Part shown: piece by piece, positions 1 through 8,459 of the stretch | Layout: every line of letters starts with the position of its first letter | Position numbering within the stretch: position 1 is the first letter of the stretch | Assembly (NCBI RefSeq): GCF_005434945.1 | Contig: NZ_SKCH01000004.1 | Coordinates: 124,001-188,000, forward strand | Origin: Prescottella subtropica | GTDB lineage: Bacteria > Actinomycetota > Actinomycetes > Mycobacteriales > Mycobacteriaceae | Length of the DNA stretch: 64,000 nt | Direction: 5' to 3' | Made by a program: the position numbers and the translations under genes | The notes under the pieces: generated by a model | What the model was told of the DNA's origin: nothing | The model's input: the letters and a program-made list of their open reading frames with translations, nothing else | Database searches by the model: none

Positions 1-802
1 CGCCGGCCTTGGTGCCGGGGGCGGGATCGCAGTGCCCGGCACTGATGTTGACGGGGGTGCCGCTGCGGTCGACGGCGTTGAACCCGAACGAGCAGATACC
101 GATGTCGGCGGGATCAGTGGTGCCGATCGCCCCGGGTGCGGTGACGTACGTGTCGCCGCCCATCGTGGTGCGGTCGACCGGGACCTGACCGAACGACGAC
201 AACTGCACCTGCACGTCCGCCAGCCACGTCGGCAGGTTGATCGCACGCCCGGCCGGGCTGTTCGCGATGTCGACGACGAGCCGGTTGTTCAGCAGGTCGA
301 TCGTCGCGGACCCGATCTGCGACGCGATCTGCTGCGGCAGGCTCGTGACCCAGCGGTTGAAGTCGGCGAGCGAATTCTCGAGGCCCGCGAGCGACACCGG
401 CGTCAGCCGGGTGCGGTAGCCGTCGCGGGCCGCGGTCTGCGCGGCCGCCGTCGTGGTCACCGCGACCACCGGATGCCCGTCCTGACCCATCCAGGCGCCC
501 GCGAACTCGTCCGGATGGGACGCCCGGAAGTCGGCCGCGTACGCGTCGAGTTCCTGCGCGCGGGCCGCACGGTCCAGGTACTCCTGCGGACTGATCTTCA
601 GGTCGCGGGTGATCGCCTCCACCAGATCGGCGGGCAGATCCTCGGCCGCCGACTGCCGGACCGAACCTCCGGACGTGTCGGGGGGAGCGGCCTGCGCGGA
701 CGCCGACAGCGGCACCGCGAGCAGCAGCAGGGACGATCCGACAACGGCGACACGCCGGGCCGACGACTGCACGGAGGCGCGTGGCGCCAGCGAGGTACGC
801 AC
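1..802 (-). CDS. Secreted trypsin-like (S1) serine protease, 3' end cut by window edge
   Basis: The reading frame starts at a GTG behind an AAGGA ribosome site and runs off the left edge, so only about 267 residues are seen. The first 37 or so residues form a signal peptide: arginines, then a leucine/valine core, ending in ASAQA. A long proregion of about 170 residues follows, of the kind seen in alpha-lytic-type proteases. The mature domain then begins, with CSFGFNA and the motif ISAGHC, whose His-Cys pair is typical of the catalytic histidine region of S1 proteases. The Asp and Ser of the triad lie outside the window. It follows the LuxR gene by 25 bp on the same strand and may be the last gene of that transcription unit. 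The substrate is unknown. Confidence 0.8.
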   Translation of the reverse strand, partial: MRTSLAPRASVQSSARRVAVVGSSLLLLAVPLSASAQAAPPDTSGGSVRQSAAEDLPADLVEAITRDLKISPQEYLDRAARAQELDAYAADFRASHPDEFAGAWMGQDGHPVVAVTTTAAAQTAARDGYRTRLTPVSLAGLENSLADFNRWVTSLPQQIASQIGSATIDLLNNRLVVDIANSPAGRAINLPTWLADVQVQLSSFGQVPVDRTTMGGDTYVTAPGAIGTTDPADIGICSFGFNAVDRSGTPVNISAGHCDPAPGTKAG

Positions 803-827
803 TTGTGTTCCTTAAGGGGGTTCGGGA

Positions 828-3404
828 TCAGCCACCAACAATAGGGGACGATGCCGGGCCGCGCCGGGAATCGCCCGGGCGGGACTCGCCGTGGCCGAGG
901 GCCCGCAACATCGACATCAACTCCGAGCGGGACCGGGCGCCGAGCCGACGCCGGATCCGCGCCACATGATGCTCGACGGTCTTCGGTGCGATGTACAACC
1001 GGGCCCCGATCTCGCGGTGGGTGAGCCCCAGCAGCAGCAGTCCCGCCACGTCCGCTTCCCGATCGGTGAGTGTGGAACCGCCGGTGTCGGTGGCGGCCGG
1101 ATCGGTGGTCGGCGACGACGCTGCGGCCGTGTCGCGCAGGGACCGCGCCACCTGCAGCAGTGTCGTCGCCCCCTTCGTGTCCGGCACCCGGAGGGCCGCT
1201 TCACCGGCGAGTCGCGCACCGTCCCACGGCAATCCGATGCGGTCGAGTGTTCGGGCCGCGGCCTCCACCTCGGACGCGTCCGCCTCCTCCCGCAGCAGTC
1301 GCAGCCAGACGCGTCCCGCGGCCGCCAGACCGGCGGAGTAGGAACCGACCTCGGCGGCCGCGGCGAGCGCCCGCGCGTGCGGCAGCAGCCGGGCCGGGTT
1401 CTCGCCGAGGATCGCGGCCTGCACGCCGTACCAGTGCAGCGACGACCCCCACAGCGGCGGCTCGCCGAGCCGGGCCAGCAGGTGCTGCGCCTGCTCGACG
1501 AGGTGCGCGATCCGCTGCTCGTCGTCGAGTCGGACCGCCGCCAGCCATAGTTCCCCCAGCGGCAGCAGGCTGAACAGGTCGGCCGAATACCCGGCGACGA
1601 CGGGCTGCGCTGCCGCCCATGCACTCTGGAGTGCACCGATGTCGCCGCTGCGGCGGGCCAGCCCCACCCGCAGCCCGTGCGCGAACAGGGCGTCACGTCC
1701 GGACAGGGGACGGCCGTCGGGAAGCGACGCCAGCGTCGCTGCTGCGGCGGCCGGATCGCCGCCGACCATCGCGGTCCACGCCGACAGCAGGAGATGCCGG
1801 ATGCGCGGGAAACCGGCGTCCGGGTGGGCGTCGAGTGCCCGGCGCAGCACCGAATTCGCGTGCGCGAGTTCACCGGAATGCAGGCACAGCAGTGCGGTGA
1901 CGGCGGTCGCGGTGTCCGGGAGGATCCGCGTGTGCGCGCCCGACCCCAGGAGCGACATCGCCCGGCTCAGCGAGTTCATCGCGAGCCCGCCGTGCCCTTC
2001 CACGGACCGGGCCACACCGTCGGCGAGCAGTGCCGCACCGGCCGTCCCGGACGTGGGCGGACCGGTGTGCCCGGTCGAGGACACGGCCGCCGCCGATTCC
2101 GGCCGGCCCGCCGCGAGCAGGACGGTCGCGGCGATCGCGGAGTCCCCACCTACCCGGTCGGGGCCGAGCCATTCGTAGAGGTCGGCGCTGCGGACGACCG
2201 CGCCGCGCAGGGCGGCGACGGTGGCCGAGACACGGACCGCGGAGACGAGTTCACCGGCGGTGAGGGTGTCGGTGCGGACGAGCAGACCGTCCGCGAGGGC
2301 TTCCGCGGCGTCGAGGTCGCCGTCGAGCAGGCTCGCCTCGGCCCGCCGCAACGCGAGCGTGTCGGCCCCGGCCCCGGCCCGGACCGCGGCATCCAGCAGA
2401 CGTGACGTCCGCCCCGGCGCGGCGGAATCGGTCCCCGCGGAATCCGACCCCGCGGAATCGGCACAGTCGCACAGGAACCGGGCCAGACGCGGATCCTCGA
2501 GCCCGGTGCCGACGAGGGTCAGGGCGGTCGGCTCGTCGAGTGTCGACGATGCGAGCCGGGCCGTGAGCAGTCGCACCTGCAGATCCCGCAGCCGGGTCAC
2601 CCCGATCGCGGCACCGATCAGTGGCCGCAACGCCGGCGATGTGGTGTCCGCGCGGGAGACGAACACGCTCGCCCGCACCCGGTCGGCCACGGTGCGCGCG
2701 GCCTCCGACGGGACATCGAGAACGGCCGCGAGATCACCGGTGTCCACGCCGAACCCGAACGCGCACAACGCCAGGGCCGCCAGCATGTCGGAGTCGAGGT
2801 GACGCAGCGCGTCGTGCCAGTACGCGGTCACCGCCGTCCGGATCGTGGCGCCGTCGGCGCCGGGGGTGACGTGCAGGGAGTCGAGACCGGCGTCGACCGC
2901 GGCGAGCACACCGGCGGTGGTGTCGTGCAGTACGCCGAGACGGTCCGGTGCGAGTGCGAAACCCCGACCGTGGGCCCGTGTCGCGATCTCGCCGGCGGTG
3001 AGGGGACGCAGATCGATCACCGGTCCGCGCGTGTGCAACGCCGTCACGACGTCGGCCAGGGCGCCGCGGTGCGGGCGGGCCTCGACGGCGACGACGACGG
3101 TCCGTTCACCGCCCTGCACGGTTCGCTGCAGTGCCGCGAGCGCGTCGTCCCCGAACGTGTGCGCACCGTCGAGGACCAGCGGTCCGGTGCCGGGGTCGTC
3201 GAGGCTGACGCAGACGTCGCTGCCCGTGGACGCCAACAGGTGCCGGGCGGCACCGAGCAGCAGCGACTTGCCGCTTCCGGCGTCGCCGCGGACCAGGATG
3301 CACCGGGTGGACGCGGTGAGTGCGTCGAGAAACTCGCGTGCCCCCGGCACGCCGACGAGTGTGGCGTCGACGGCAGGGCCGGTTCGGGTGGTCGGCATCG
3401 TCAC
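828..3404 (-). CDS. iniR: Large ATP-binding LuxR-family regulator, IniR-like
   Basis: This 858-residue protein has an N-terminal P-loop ATPase (GDAGSGKS near residue 40), a long helical repeat-rich middle, and a C-terminal LuxR helix-turn-helix from about residue 790 (LTDREADVAGLLLLGLTHRE). That is the LAL architecture. In mycobacteria a LAL protein of similar size next to the ini operon (Rv0339c, IniR) activates iniBAC. Position and size here argue for an orthologue; that is inference from context. Its GTG start overlaps the stop of the Hsp70-like gene (GTGA), so the two are probably translationally coupled; an ATG two codons downstream is an alternative. It likely acts on the divergent region 5096-5351. 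Confidence 0.82.
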   Translation of the reverse strand: MTMPTTRTGPAVDATLVGVPGAREFLDALTASTRCILVRGDAGSGKSLLLGAARHLLASTGSDVCVSLDDPGTGPLVLDGAHTFGDDALAALQRTVQGGERTVVVAVEARPHRGALADVVTALHTRGPVIDLRPLTAGEIATRAHGRGFALAPDRLGVLHDTTAGVLAAVDAGLDSLHVTPGADGATIRTAVTAYWHDALRHLDSDMLAALALCAFGFGVDTGDLAAVLDVPSEAARTVADRVRASVFVSRADTTSPALRPLIGAAIGVTRLRDLQVRLLTARLASSTLDEPTALTLVGTGLEDPRLARFLCDCADSAGSDSAGTDSAAPGRTSRLLDAAVRAGAGADTLALRRAEASLLDGDLDAAEALADGLLVRTDTLTAGELVSAVRVSATVAALRGAVVRSADLYEWLGPDRVGGDSAIAATVLLAAGRPESAAAVSSTGHTGPPTSGTAGAALLADGVARSVEGHGGLAMNSLSRAMSLLGSGAHTRILPDTATAVTALLCLHSGELAHANSVLRRALDAHPDAGFPRIRHLLLSAWTAMVGGDPAAAAATLASLPDGRPLSGRDALFAHGLRVGLARRSGDIGALQSAWAAAQPVVAGYSADLFSLLPLGELWLAAVRLDDEQRIAHLVEQAQHLLARLGEPPLWGSSLHWYGVQAAILGENPARLLPHARALAAAAEVGSYSAGLAAAGRVWLRLLREEADASEVEAAARTLDRIGLPWDGARLAGEAALRVPDTKGATTLLQVARSLRDTAAASSPTTDPAATDTGGSTLTDREADVAGLLLLGLTHREIGARLYIAPKTVEHHVARIRRRLGARSRSELMSMLRALGHGESRPGDSRRGPASSPIVGG

Positions 3405-5095
3405 TGTCCGATCAACAGACCCGTCACCGGGTCCACGACGGCCCCGACCACGCCGCCGAGTCCGTTGACCACCCCACCGAGCCCGTTGCCGATCCCGGTC
3501 ACGACCCCACCCAGGCCGTTGCCGATCCCGGTGGCGGCGTTACCGATTCCGGTGCCGATCTGTCCCGCGTCGGGGCCGGGCGGCGGTGTGTACGCGGGCG
3601 GTGGATCGGCCGGTGCCGCAGGCAGGTTCGGTGCGGCCGGGGGGTCGGGGAGCGCCGGGACTCCGGGGACCTCAGGGGTATCCGGGGTGCCGGGCGCGGG
3701 GACCGATGCGGTGCCGCGTCGTGCAGGCGTCCCCGCCGGGACGGTCCGCCCGGTCGCGGCGTCGACGACCGTCGGCGCCGCCGCACCGCCACGGCCGACG
3801 GTGACCGCCGTCGCGTCACCGCCCGGCCCTGCGGGTGTCCCGTCCCCGGCCGGGGTGGTACCGGCGACGGGGGCGTTCTCGACAGAGGACGGCGACTGGG
3901 CCGGAACGGGATTCGAGGCTGTACCCAGCGCGAGCCCACCCGCCGCGAGCACCGCGACGGCCGCCGCGGCCGAGGTGGCGACCGCCAGCCGGCGCTGCGT
4001 GCTCCATCCGCGGCGGCGTTCGTTCCGTCGGGTCGGGAACCCGGCGGAAACCGGTGCTGCCACCGGGTATTCGGAGGTGGGTAGGTCGTCCACGACCACC
4101 GTCGCCGTCGGTGCGGTGACGGTCGCCCGGTCGCGCGCGAGGTGCGCGGCCCCGAGTGCCGCGGTGAGGACGGGCCGGGGAGCGACCGTGACCGTCGATC
4201 CGAACTCGGCGGCAACGAGTTCGGCGACCAGCGGGATCGCCGCGCCGCCGCCGACGATCAGCACATCACCGACGTCGGACAGCCCGATGTTCGTGGTGTA
4301 CAGGGCCTCCCGGATCAGCCCGAGCGAACGGGACAGTGGTTCCCGGACCAGATCCTCGAACTCGGACCGGACCAGTCGCACACTCGTCTCGAACCCGGGC
4401 AGGGCGACGGCGACGACGGTCTCGGTGTCCGTGGACAGCGACTCCTTCGCGTCCCGGCAGCGGCGGCGCAGGTCCGCCAGCGCGGCCGTGGTCGCCGGAT
4501 CGGACGTGTCGAGTCCGTCGAGTTTGCCGGCGACGGATCCCAGGATGTGTCGCGTCACCAGGTGGTCGATCCGGTCACCGCCGAACTCGTCGCTGTGCAG
4601 GGAGCGGCCGAGGATCGACGGCTCGTCGCCGGTGCGCACCACGGTCACGGTCAGGCCGGACGCGCCCACGTCGTAGACGACCACCGCACCGTCGCCGAGT
4701 GGGCCGTGGACGGCGTCGAGCCACGCCGTGCACGCGAGGGCGTCGGGGATCAGGCTCGTGTGCCCGGGCCCGCGTCGTCCGAGGGCCGCCTCGAGTGCCC
4801 CGGCGGTGTAACTGCTCCACCCGGCGGGATGCGTGACGACGACGGCACCGGCAGGGCCGGACGGTTCGACGGCGGCGACCAGTCCCGCGACGGTGTCCGC
4901 GAACAGGTCCTCGCCCGGGCGGGTCCGGCCGGTGTCGTCGAGTACCCCCACCGGGTCGCCGACCCGATCGAGGAAGCCGGGTCCGTCGGTGGTCCGGACG
5001 GACGTGACCGCCGAATCGGACACCGACCCGTCTTCCGAAATGTACGCTGTGCCCGAATTGGCGGTTCCGACAGCAATTCCGAGCCCAGCAGACAT
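3401..5095 (-). CDS. Hsp70-like actin-fold ATPase with membrane anchor and Gly/Pro-rich tail
   Basis: The 564-residue protein begins with an Hsp70/actin-type nucleotide-binding domain: GIAVGTANSGTAY for phosphate 1, VVVYDVGASGLTVTVV for phosphate 2, and LIVGGGAAIPLV for the adenosine site. It ends near residue 330, where a DnaK-type peptide-binding domain would normally start. Instead there is a short basic linker, one hydrophobic segment at about residues 372-392, and a Pro/Gly-rich tail. The last 50 residues repeat GIGNGLGGVV. The tail would be outside the membrane if the ATPase is cytoplasmic. The start ATG follows GGGAG at good spacing. It is divergent from the iniB-like gene and coupled to the LAL regulator. 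Function is unproven; a role in envelope stress is inferred from the neighbours. Confidence 0.8.
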   Translation of the reverse strand: MSAGLGIAVGTANSGTAYISEDGSVSDSAVTSVRTTDGPGFLDRVGDPVGVLDDTGRTRPGEDLFADTVAGLVAAVEPSGPAGAVVVTHPAGWSSYTAGALEAALGRRGPGHTSLIPDALACTAWLDAVHGPLGDGAVVVYDVGASGLTVTVVRTGDEPSILGRSLHSDEFGGDRIDHLVTRHILGSVAGKLDGLDTSDPATTAALADLRRRCRDAKESLSTDTETVVAVALPGFETSVRLVRSEFEDLVREPLSRSLGLIREALYTTNIGLSDVGDVLIVGGGAAIPLVAELVAAEFGSTVTVAPRPVLTAALGAAHLARDRATVTAPTATVVVDDLPTSEYPVAAPVSAGFPTRRNERRRGWSTQRRLAVATSAAAAVAVLAAGGLALGTASNPVPAQSPSSVENAPVAGTTPAGDGTPAGPGGDATAVTVGRGGAAAPTVVDAATGRTVPAGTPARRGTASVPAPGTPDTPEVPGVPALPDPPAAPNLPAAPADPPPAYTPPPGPDAGQIGTGIGNAATGIGNGLGGVVTGIGNGLGGVVNGLGGVVGAVVDPVTGLLIGQ

Positions 5096-5351
5096 GCGTC
5101 ACTCCCATCCGTTCGGGCGGGTTGCGGAACCGCCGGTGGTATGGCGATTGTCGGCCCCCGACGGGGGTTCGTTACGGAATCCGGCCGCGCCCGGCTCGGG
5201 TACGGGGCTGTCCCCCTAACCGCCGCCGACCCCCTATCCGGGGTGGCGACACGCCCTGGACGACAGTCGGGGAGCGACCCCGTTCCCGAAACCCTCCCGG
5301 ATTCGTAACGTGGACACCACACTCGCCTCCCGAACGTCAGGAGTGATCCCC
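5096..5351. promoter_or_regulatory. Divergent ini-locus control region with four G4/C4 inverted repeats
   Basis: This 256-bp gap separates the Hsp70-like gene from the iniB-like gene. Four short inverted repeats with G-run and C-run arms occur in it: CCCCCGACGGGGG at 5155-5167, GGGG-N4-CCCC at 5204-5215, CCCC-N5-GGGG at 5231-5243, and GGGG-N5-CCCC at 5269-5281. The last lies about 70 bp before the iniB start. They are candidates for binding by the LAL regulator, but G/C runs are common in this genome, so the assignment is tentative. The AGGAG at 5339-5343 is the iniB ribosome site. Confidence 0.45.
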
Positions 5352-6554
5352 ATGGCCGGCAACGCAGTTCTCGATTTCATTCTCCGACTCCTCCGTGACG
5401 AGGATGCGGCCGCCGCATACTGCGCCGACCCGCAGGCGGCACTGGCCGCGGCCGGACTGCCCGACGTGTGCGCCGCCGACATCGCCGCCGTCGCCCCCAC
5501 GGTTGCCGAATCCGGGCTGTTCGGCTCCGGTGCCGCCGACCTCGGCGCGATCCTCACGGCCGGCACCGGGGCAGCCGGCATGCTGGGCGTGGTCGCCGGC
5601 GGTGCCGGTCTCGGCGCGGGTCTCGGCGACGGCCTGGGCCTGGGTGCGGGACTCGGCCTCGGCGGAAATCTCGGTGGTGGCCTGGGCCTCGGGGGGAATG
5701 TGGACGGCGACTTGGCCGGTGGCGTCGACCTCGGTGGGGATCTGGCGGCCGCGCTCGGCGGGGTGCTCGCGGCGGGAGGCGCGATCGGCGCGGGTCTCGG
5801 GGGTGCCCTGGGGGCCGCGCTCGAGGCGGCGTCGGGGCTCGGCGGATCACTCGACCCGGCCGGCGGCGCCGACATCGGCGGCGATCTCGCGGCCGCGCTC
5901 GGCGGCGCACTGAACGTCGACGGCTCACTCGTCACCGATCTCGGGGCGTCGCTGAACGCGGCACTCGGGAACGTGGGCAGTGTCGACCTGGGGGGACTGC
6001 TGTCGAGCGACGGCGCACTGACTGCCGCGCTGGAGAGCGCGTTCGGGGCCGGAGGTGAGCTCGGTGGGGAGCTCGGCACCGCCCTCGGCGGGCTCTTCGA
6101 CGCGGCGCTCGACGCCGGTGCCGGGCTCGGGGGAGGGCTCGGCGCCGGCCTCGAGGGGACGGCGGATCTCGGCGGCAGCCTCGGCACGGCCCTCGGTGGC
6201 GGCCTCGACGTCGGCGGTGATCTGACGACGTCGCTCACCGGCGCGCTCGAGTCGGCGCTGTCGGCCGGTGGCAGTCTCGGCGTCGACGGCAGCATCGGTG
6301 GCGGTCTCGACCTCGGCGCCGCGATCGGCACGGCCGGTCATGTCGCGGACGCCACCAACGCGTGGTCGTCGATCGATACCGACGCGTTCGGGTCGGCGCA
6401 CTCGGATACCGGGTTGTTCGGGGGGATCGATGCGGGACTGCAGGCGGGTCTCGAGGCCGGCCTCCACGGTGGTCTCTCGGCCGGTCTCGATGCGTTCGGG
6501 TCGGCGGCCGTCGACCATCCCCTGCCCGACCTCGGGCAGGATCTGCTGCCGTGA
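5352..6554 (+). CDS. iniB: IniB-like glycine-rich protein
   Basis: The 400-residue protein has a short conserved-looking N-terminal domain (about residues 1-55, beginning MAGNAVLDFILRLLRDEDAA) that resembles the start of mycobacterial IniB. A long low-complexity part follows, built from Gly, Ala, Leu and Asp in imperfect repeats such as GGDLAAALGG and GAGLGGGLG. No signal peptide is visible. In mycobacteria iniB is induced by cell-wall inhibitors; its biochemical role is unknown. The start is the ATG at 5352 behind AGGAG. A more upstream in-frame ATG at 5310 lacks a ribosome site and would lie in the promoter. A GC-rich hairpin separates it from iniA. Confidence 0.8.
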   Translation: MAGNAVLDFILRLLRDEDAAAAYCADPQAALAAAGLPDVCAADIAAVAPTVAESGLFGSGAADLGAILTAGTGAAGMLGVVAGGAGLGAGLGDGLGLGAGLGLGGNLGGGLGLGGNVDGDLAGGVDLGGDLAAALGGVLAAGGAIGAGLGGALGAALEAASGLGGSLDPAGGADIGGDLAAALGGALNVDGSLVTDLGASLNAALGNVGSVDLGGLLSSDGALTAALESAFGAGGELGGELGTALGGLFDAALDAGAGLGGGLGAGLEGTADLGGSLGTALGGGLDVGGDLTTSLTGALESALSAGGSLGVDGSIGGGLDLGAAIGTAGHVADATNAWSSIDTDAFGSAHSDTGLFGGIDAGLQAGLEAGLHGGLSAGLDAFGSAAVDHPLPDLGQDLLP

Positions 6555-6570
6555 TCCGCTCCGCGTGACG

Positions 6571-6606
6571 GCGCGGCGGCTGTAACGGACGGGGCCGCCG
6601 CCGCGC
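6571..6606 (+). terminator. Hairpin between iniB and iniA, possible attenuator
   Basis: A perfect 10-bp stem (GCGCGGCGGC at 6571-6580 with GCCGCCGCGC at 6597-6606) has a 16-nt loop. No T-tract follows. Lying between iniB and iniA, it could reduce read-through or stabilise the iniB message. Confidence 0.45.
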
Positions 6607-6629
6607 TATGTCGGCAGTAGAGGATCGGG

Positions 6630-8459
6630 GTGGCGGATATGAACGATGCGACGGTGGACCTGCTCGATCGGACCGCGCGGATCGCGGACTCGGCCGGGCG
6701 CGGCGACCTGGTGGAGCGGTTGGACGTGGCCCGGACCCGGGTGACCGATCCTCGGTTCCGGGTCGTCGTGGTGGGCAGGTCGGGGCAGGGTAAGAGCCAG
6801 TTCGTGAACTCGCTGCTCGACCTGGCGGTGTGTTCGGTGGGCGACCACGAGACCACCGCCGTCCCCACCGTCGTGCAGTATGCGGATCGTACGTTCGCGG
6901 AGCTGGTACTCGCGGCGTCGTCCGGTCCGCCGATGCGGGTCGACGTTCCCCTGGGCCAGGTGGAGACGATCGGCCCGGGGTCCCCGCTCGCGGCGGGGCG
7001 CGACATTCTCCGGCTCGAGGTGAACGTGCCGAGCCCGCTGCTCGCGGACGGTCTGGTGTTCCTCGACACCCCTGGGGTGGGCGGGCACGGCAGCCCGCAC
7101 GCGGCCGCGACCCTCGGGTTGCTGCCGGCCGCGGACGCGGTCCTGGTGGTGTCCGACGCCAGCCAGGAGTTCACCGAACCCGAGTTGGCGTTCCTGCGTC
7201 AGGTGACGGGCCTGTGTCCGGCGGTCGCCTGCCTGGTCGGCAAGACCGACCTGTATCCGCACTGGCGGCGGATCGTCGACGCCGACCGCGGGCATCTCGA
7301 GCGGGCCGGGCTGGAGGTGCCGTTGCTGCCGATCTCGTCGCTGCTGCGGTCGCACGCGCTGCGTCTCGACGACCCGTCGTTGCACGAGGAATCCGGATTC
7401 GCCGCCCTGTACGACTTCCTGCGGACCCGGGTGGTCGACCATGCGGCCGGCGGTCTGCGGCGCGCCGTGTCCGTCGACGTGTACGGCGTCGTCGAGCATC
7501 TGCAACTGACACTCGTCAGTGAGCTTGCCGCACTGCGTGATCCGGAGAAGGGGTCGGCTGCCGTCGCGGAACTGCGGCGGGCCGGAACCGTCACGGAGGA
7601 CCTGCAGAAGAAGACGGCCCGCTGGCAGCAGACCCTCGCCGACGGTATCGCCGACCTGGCCGCGGACATCGACCACGACCTGCGGGACCGGCTGCGGCAG
7701 GTGACGCGGGAGGCCGAGAAGGCCGTCGACGAGGGGGATCCGGGCCGCGAGTGGACCGAACTGGGGGAGTGGCTCGCCGGGCAGGTCGCACAGTCGGTGG
7801 GCGACAACTTCGTGTGGGCGCACGACCGGGCCCGGTGGCTCGCGGAGGTCGTCGCCGAGCATTTCGCGGCGGCCGGGACGGTGGACCTGCCGCTCCTCGA
7901 CGTCGCCGGCCTCGACGGTGTCCTCGAGCCGGTCGCCGAACTCGGCGATCTCGAGTCCGGCCGGATCGGGCTCACCCAGAAGGTTCTCGTCGGGATGCGC
8001 GGCTCGTACGGTGGTGTGCTGATGTTCGGCCTCGTCACCACCCTGATGGGGATGGCGCTCGTCAACCCGGTGTCGATCGGTGCGGGAGTCCTGTTGGGCA
8101 CCAAGGCGTACCGCGACGACCGGGACGCCCGCGTGGTCCGTCGGCGCGGCGACGCCAAGATCGCGATCCGACGGTTCACCGACGACGTCAGCTTCCAGGT
8201 CGGCAAGGAATCCAAGGACCGGCTGCGGCTGATCCAGCGGCTGCTGCGCGACCACTTCACCGCCGTCGCCGAGCAGACGTTGCGGTCGCTCGCCGACTCG
8301 CTGAAGGCGGCGCAGGAGGCGGCCGGTGTCGCCGCCGGGGAACGGGCCCGCCGCGCCGACGAGGTGGAGAAGCAACTCGCGGTGCTGTCCGGGCTGAAGA
8401 GCCGGGCGGCGCACCTGTTCCCGGTGGACGCGTCGGTGGGCGAGGAGGCGAGCGCGTGA
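6630..8459 (+). CDS. iniA: IniA-like dynamin-family GTPase
   Basis: A 609-residue bacterial dynamin-like protein. The GTPase domain shows the P-loop GRSGQGKS at residues 49-56, a DTPGVGGHG switch region, and a VGKTD nucleotide-specificity motif. Toward the C-terminus a hydrophobic stretch (VLMFGLVTTLMGMALVNPVS) resembles the membrane-inserting paddle of IniA, flanked by helical regions. Mycobacterial IniA binds and remodels membranes and contributes to tolerance of cell-wall drugs. The chosen GTG at 6630 lies behind AGAGGA; an ATG nine bases later is possible. It overlaps iniC by 4 bp, so the two GTPases are probably made together. Confidence 0.85.
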   Translation: MADMNDATVDLLDRTARIADSAGRGDLVERLDVARTRVTDPRFRVVVVGRSGQGKSQFVNSLLDLAVCSVGDHETTAVPTVVQYADRTFAELVLAASSGPPMRVDVPLGQVETIGPGSPLAAGRDILRLEVNVPSPLLADGLVFLDTPGVGGHGSPHAAATLGLLPAADAVLVVSDASQEFTEPELAFLRQVTGLCPAVACLVGKTDLYPHWRRIVDADRGHLERAGLEVPLLPISSLLRSHALRLDDPSLHEESGFAALYDFLRTRVVDHAAGGLRRAVSVDVYGVVEHLQLTLVSELAALRDPEKGSAAVAELRRAGTVTEDLQKKTARWQQTLADGIADLAADIDHDLRDRLRQVTREAEKAVDEGDPGREWTELGEWLAGQVAQSVGDNFVWAHDRARWLAEVVAEHFAAAGTVDLPLLDVAGLDGVLEPVAELGDLESGRIGLTQKVLVGMRGSYGGVLMFGLVTTLMGMALVNPVSIGAGVLLGTKAYRDDRDARVVRRRGDAKIAIRRFTDDVSFQVGKESKDRLRLIQRLLRDHFTAVAEQTLRSLADSLKAAQEAAGVAAGERARRADEVEKQLAVLSGLKSRAAHLFPVDASVGEEASA

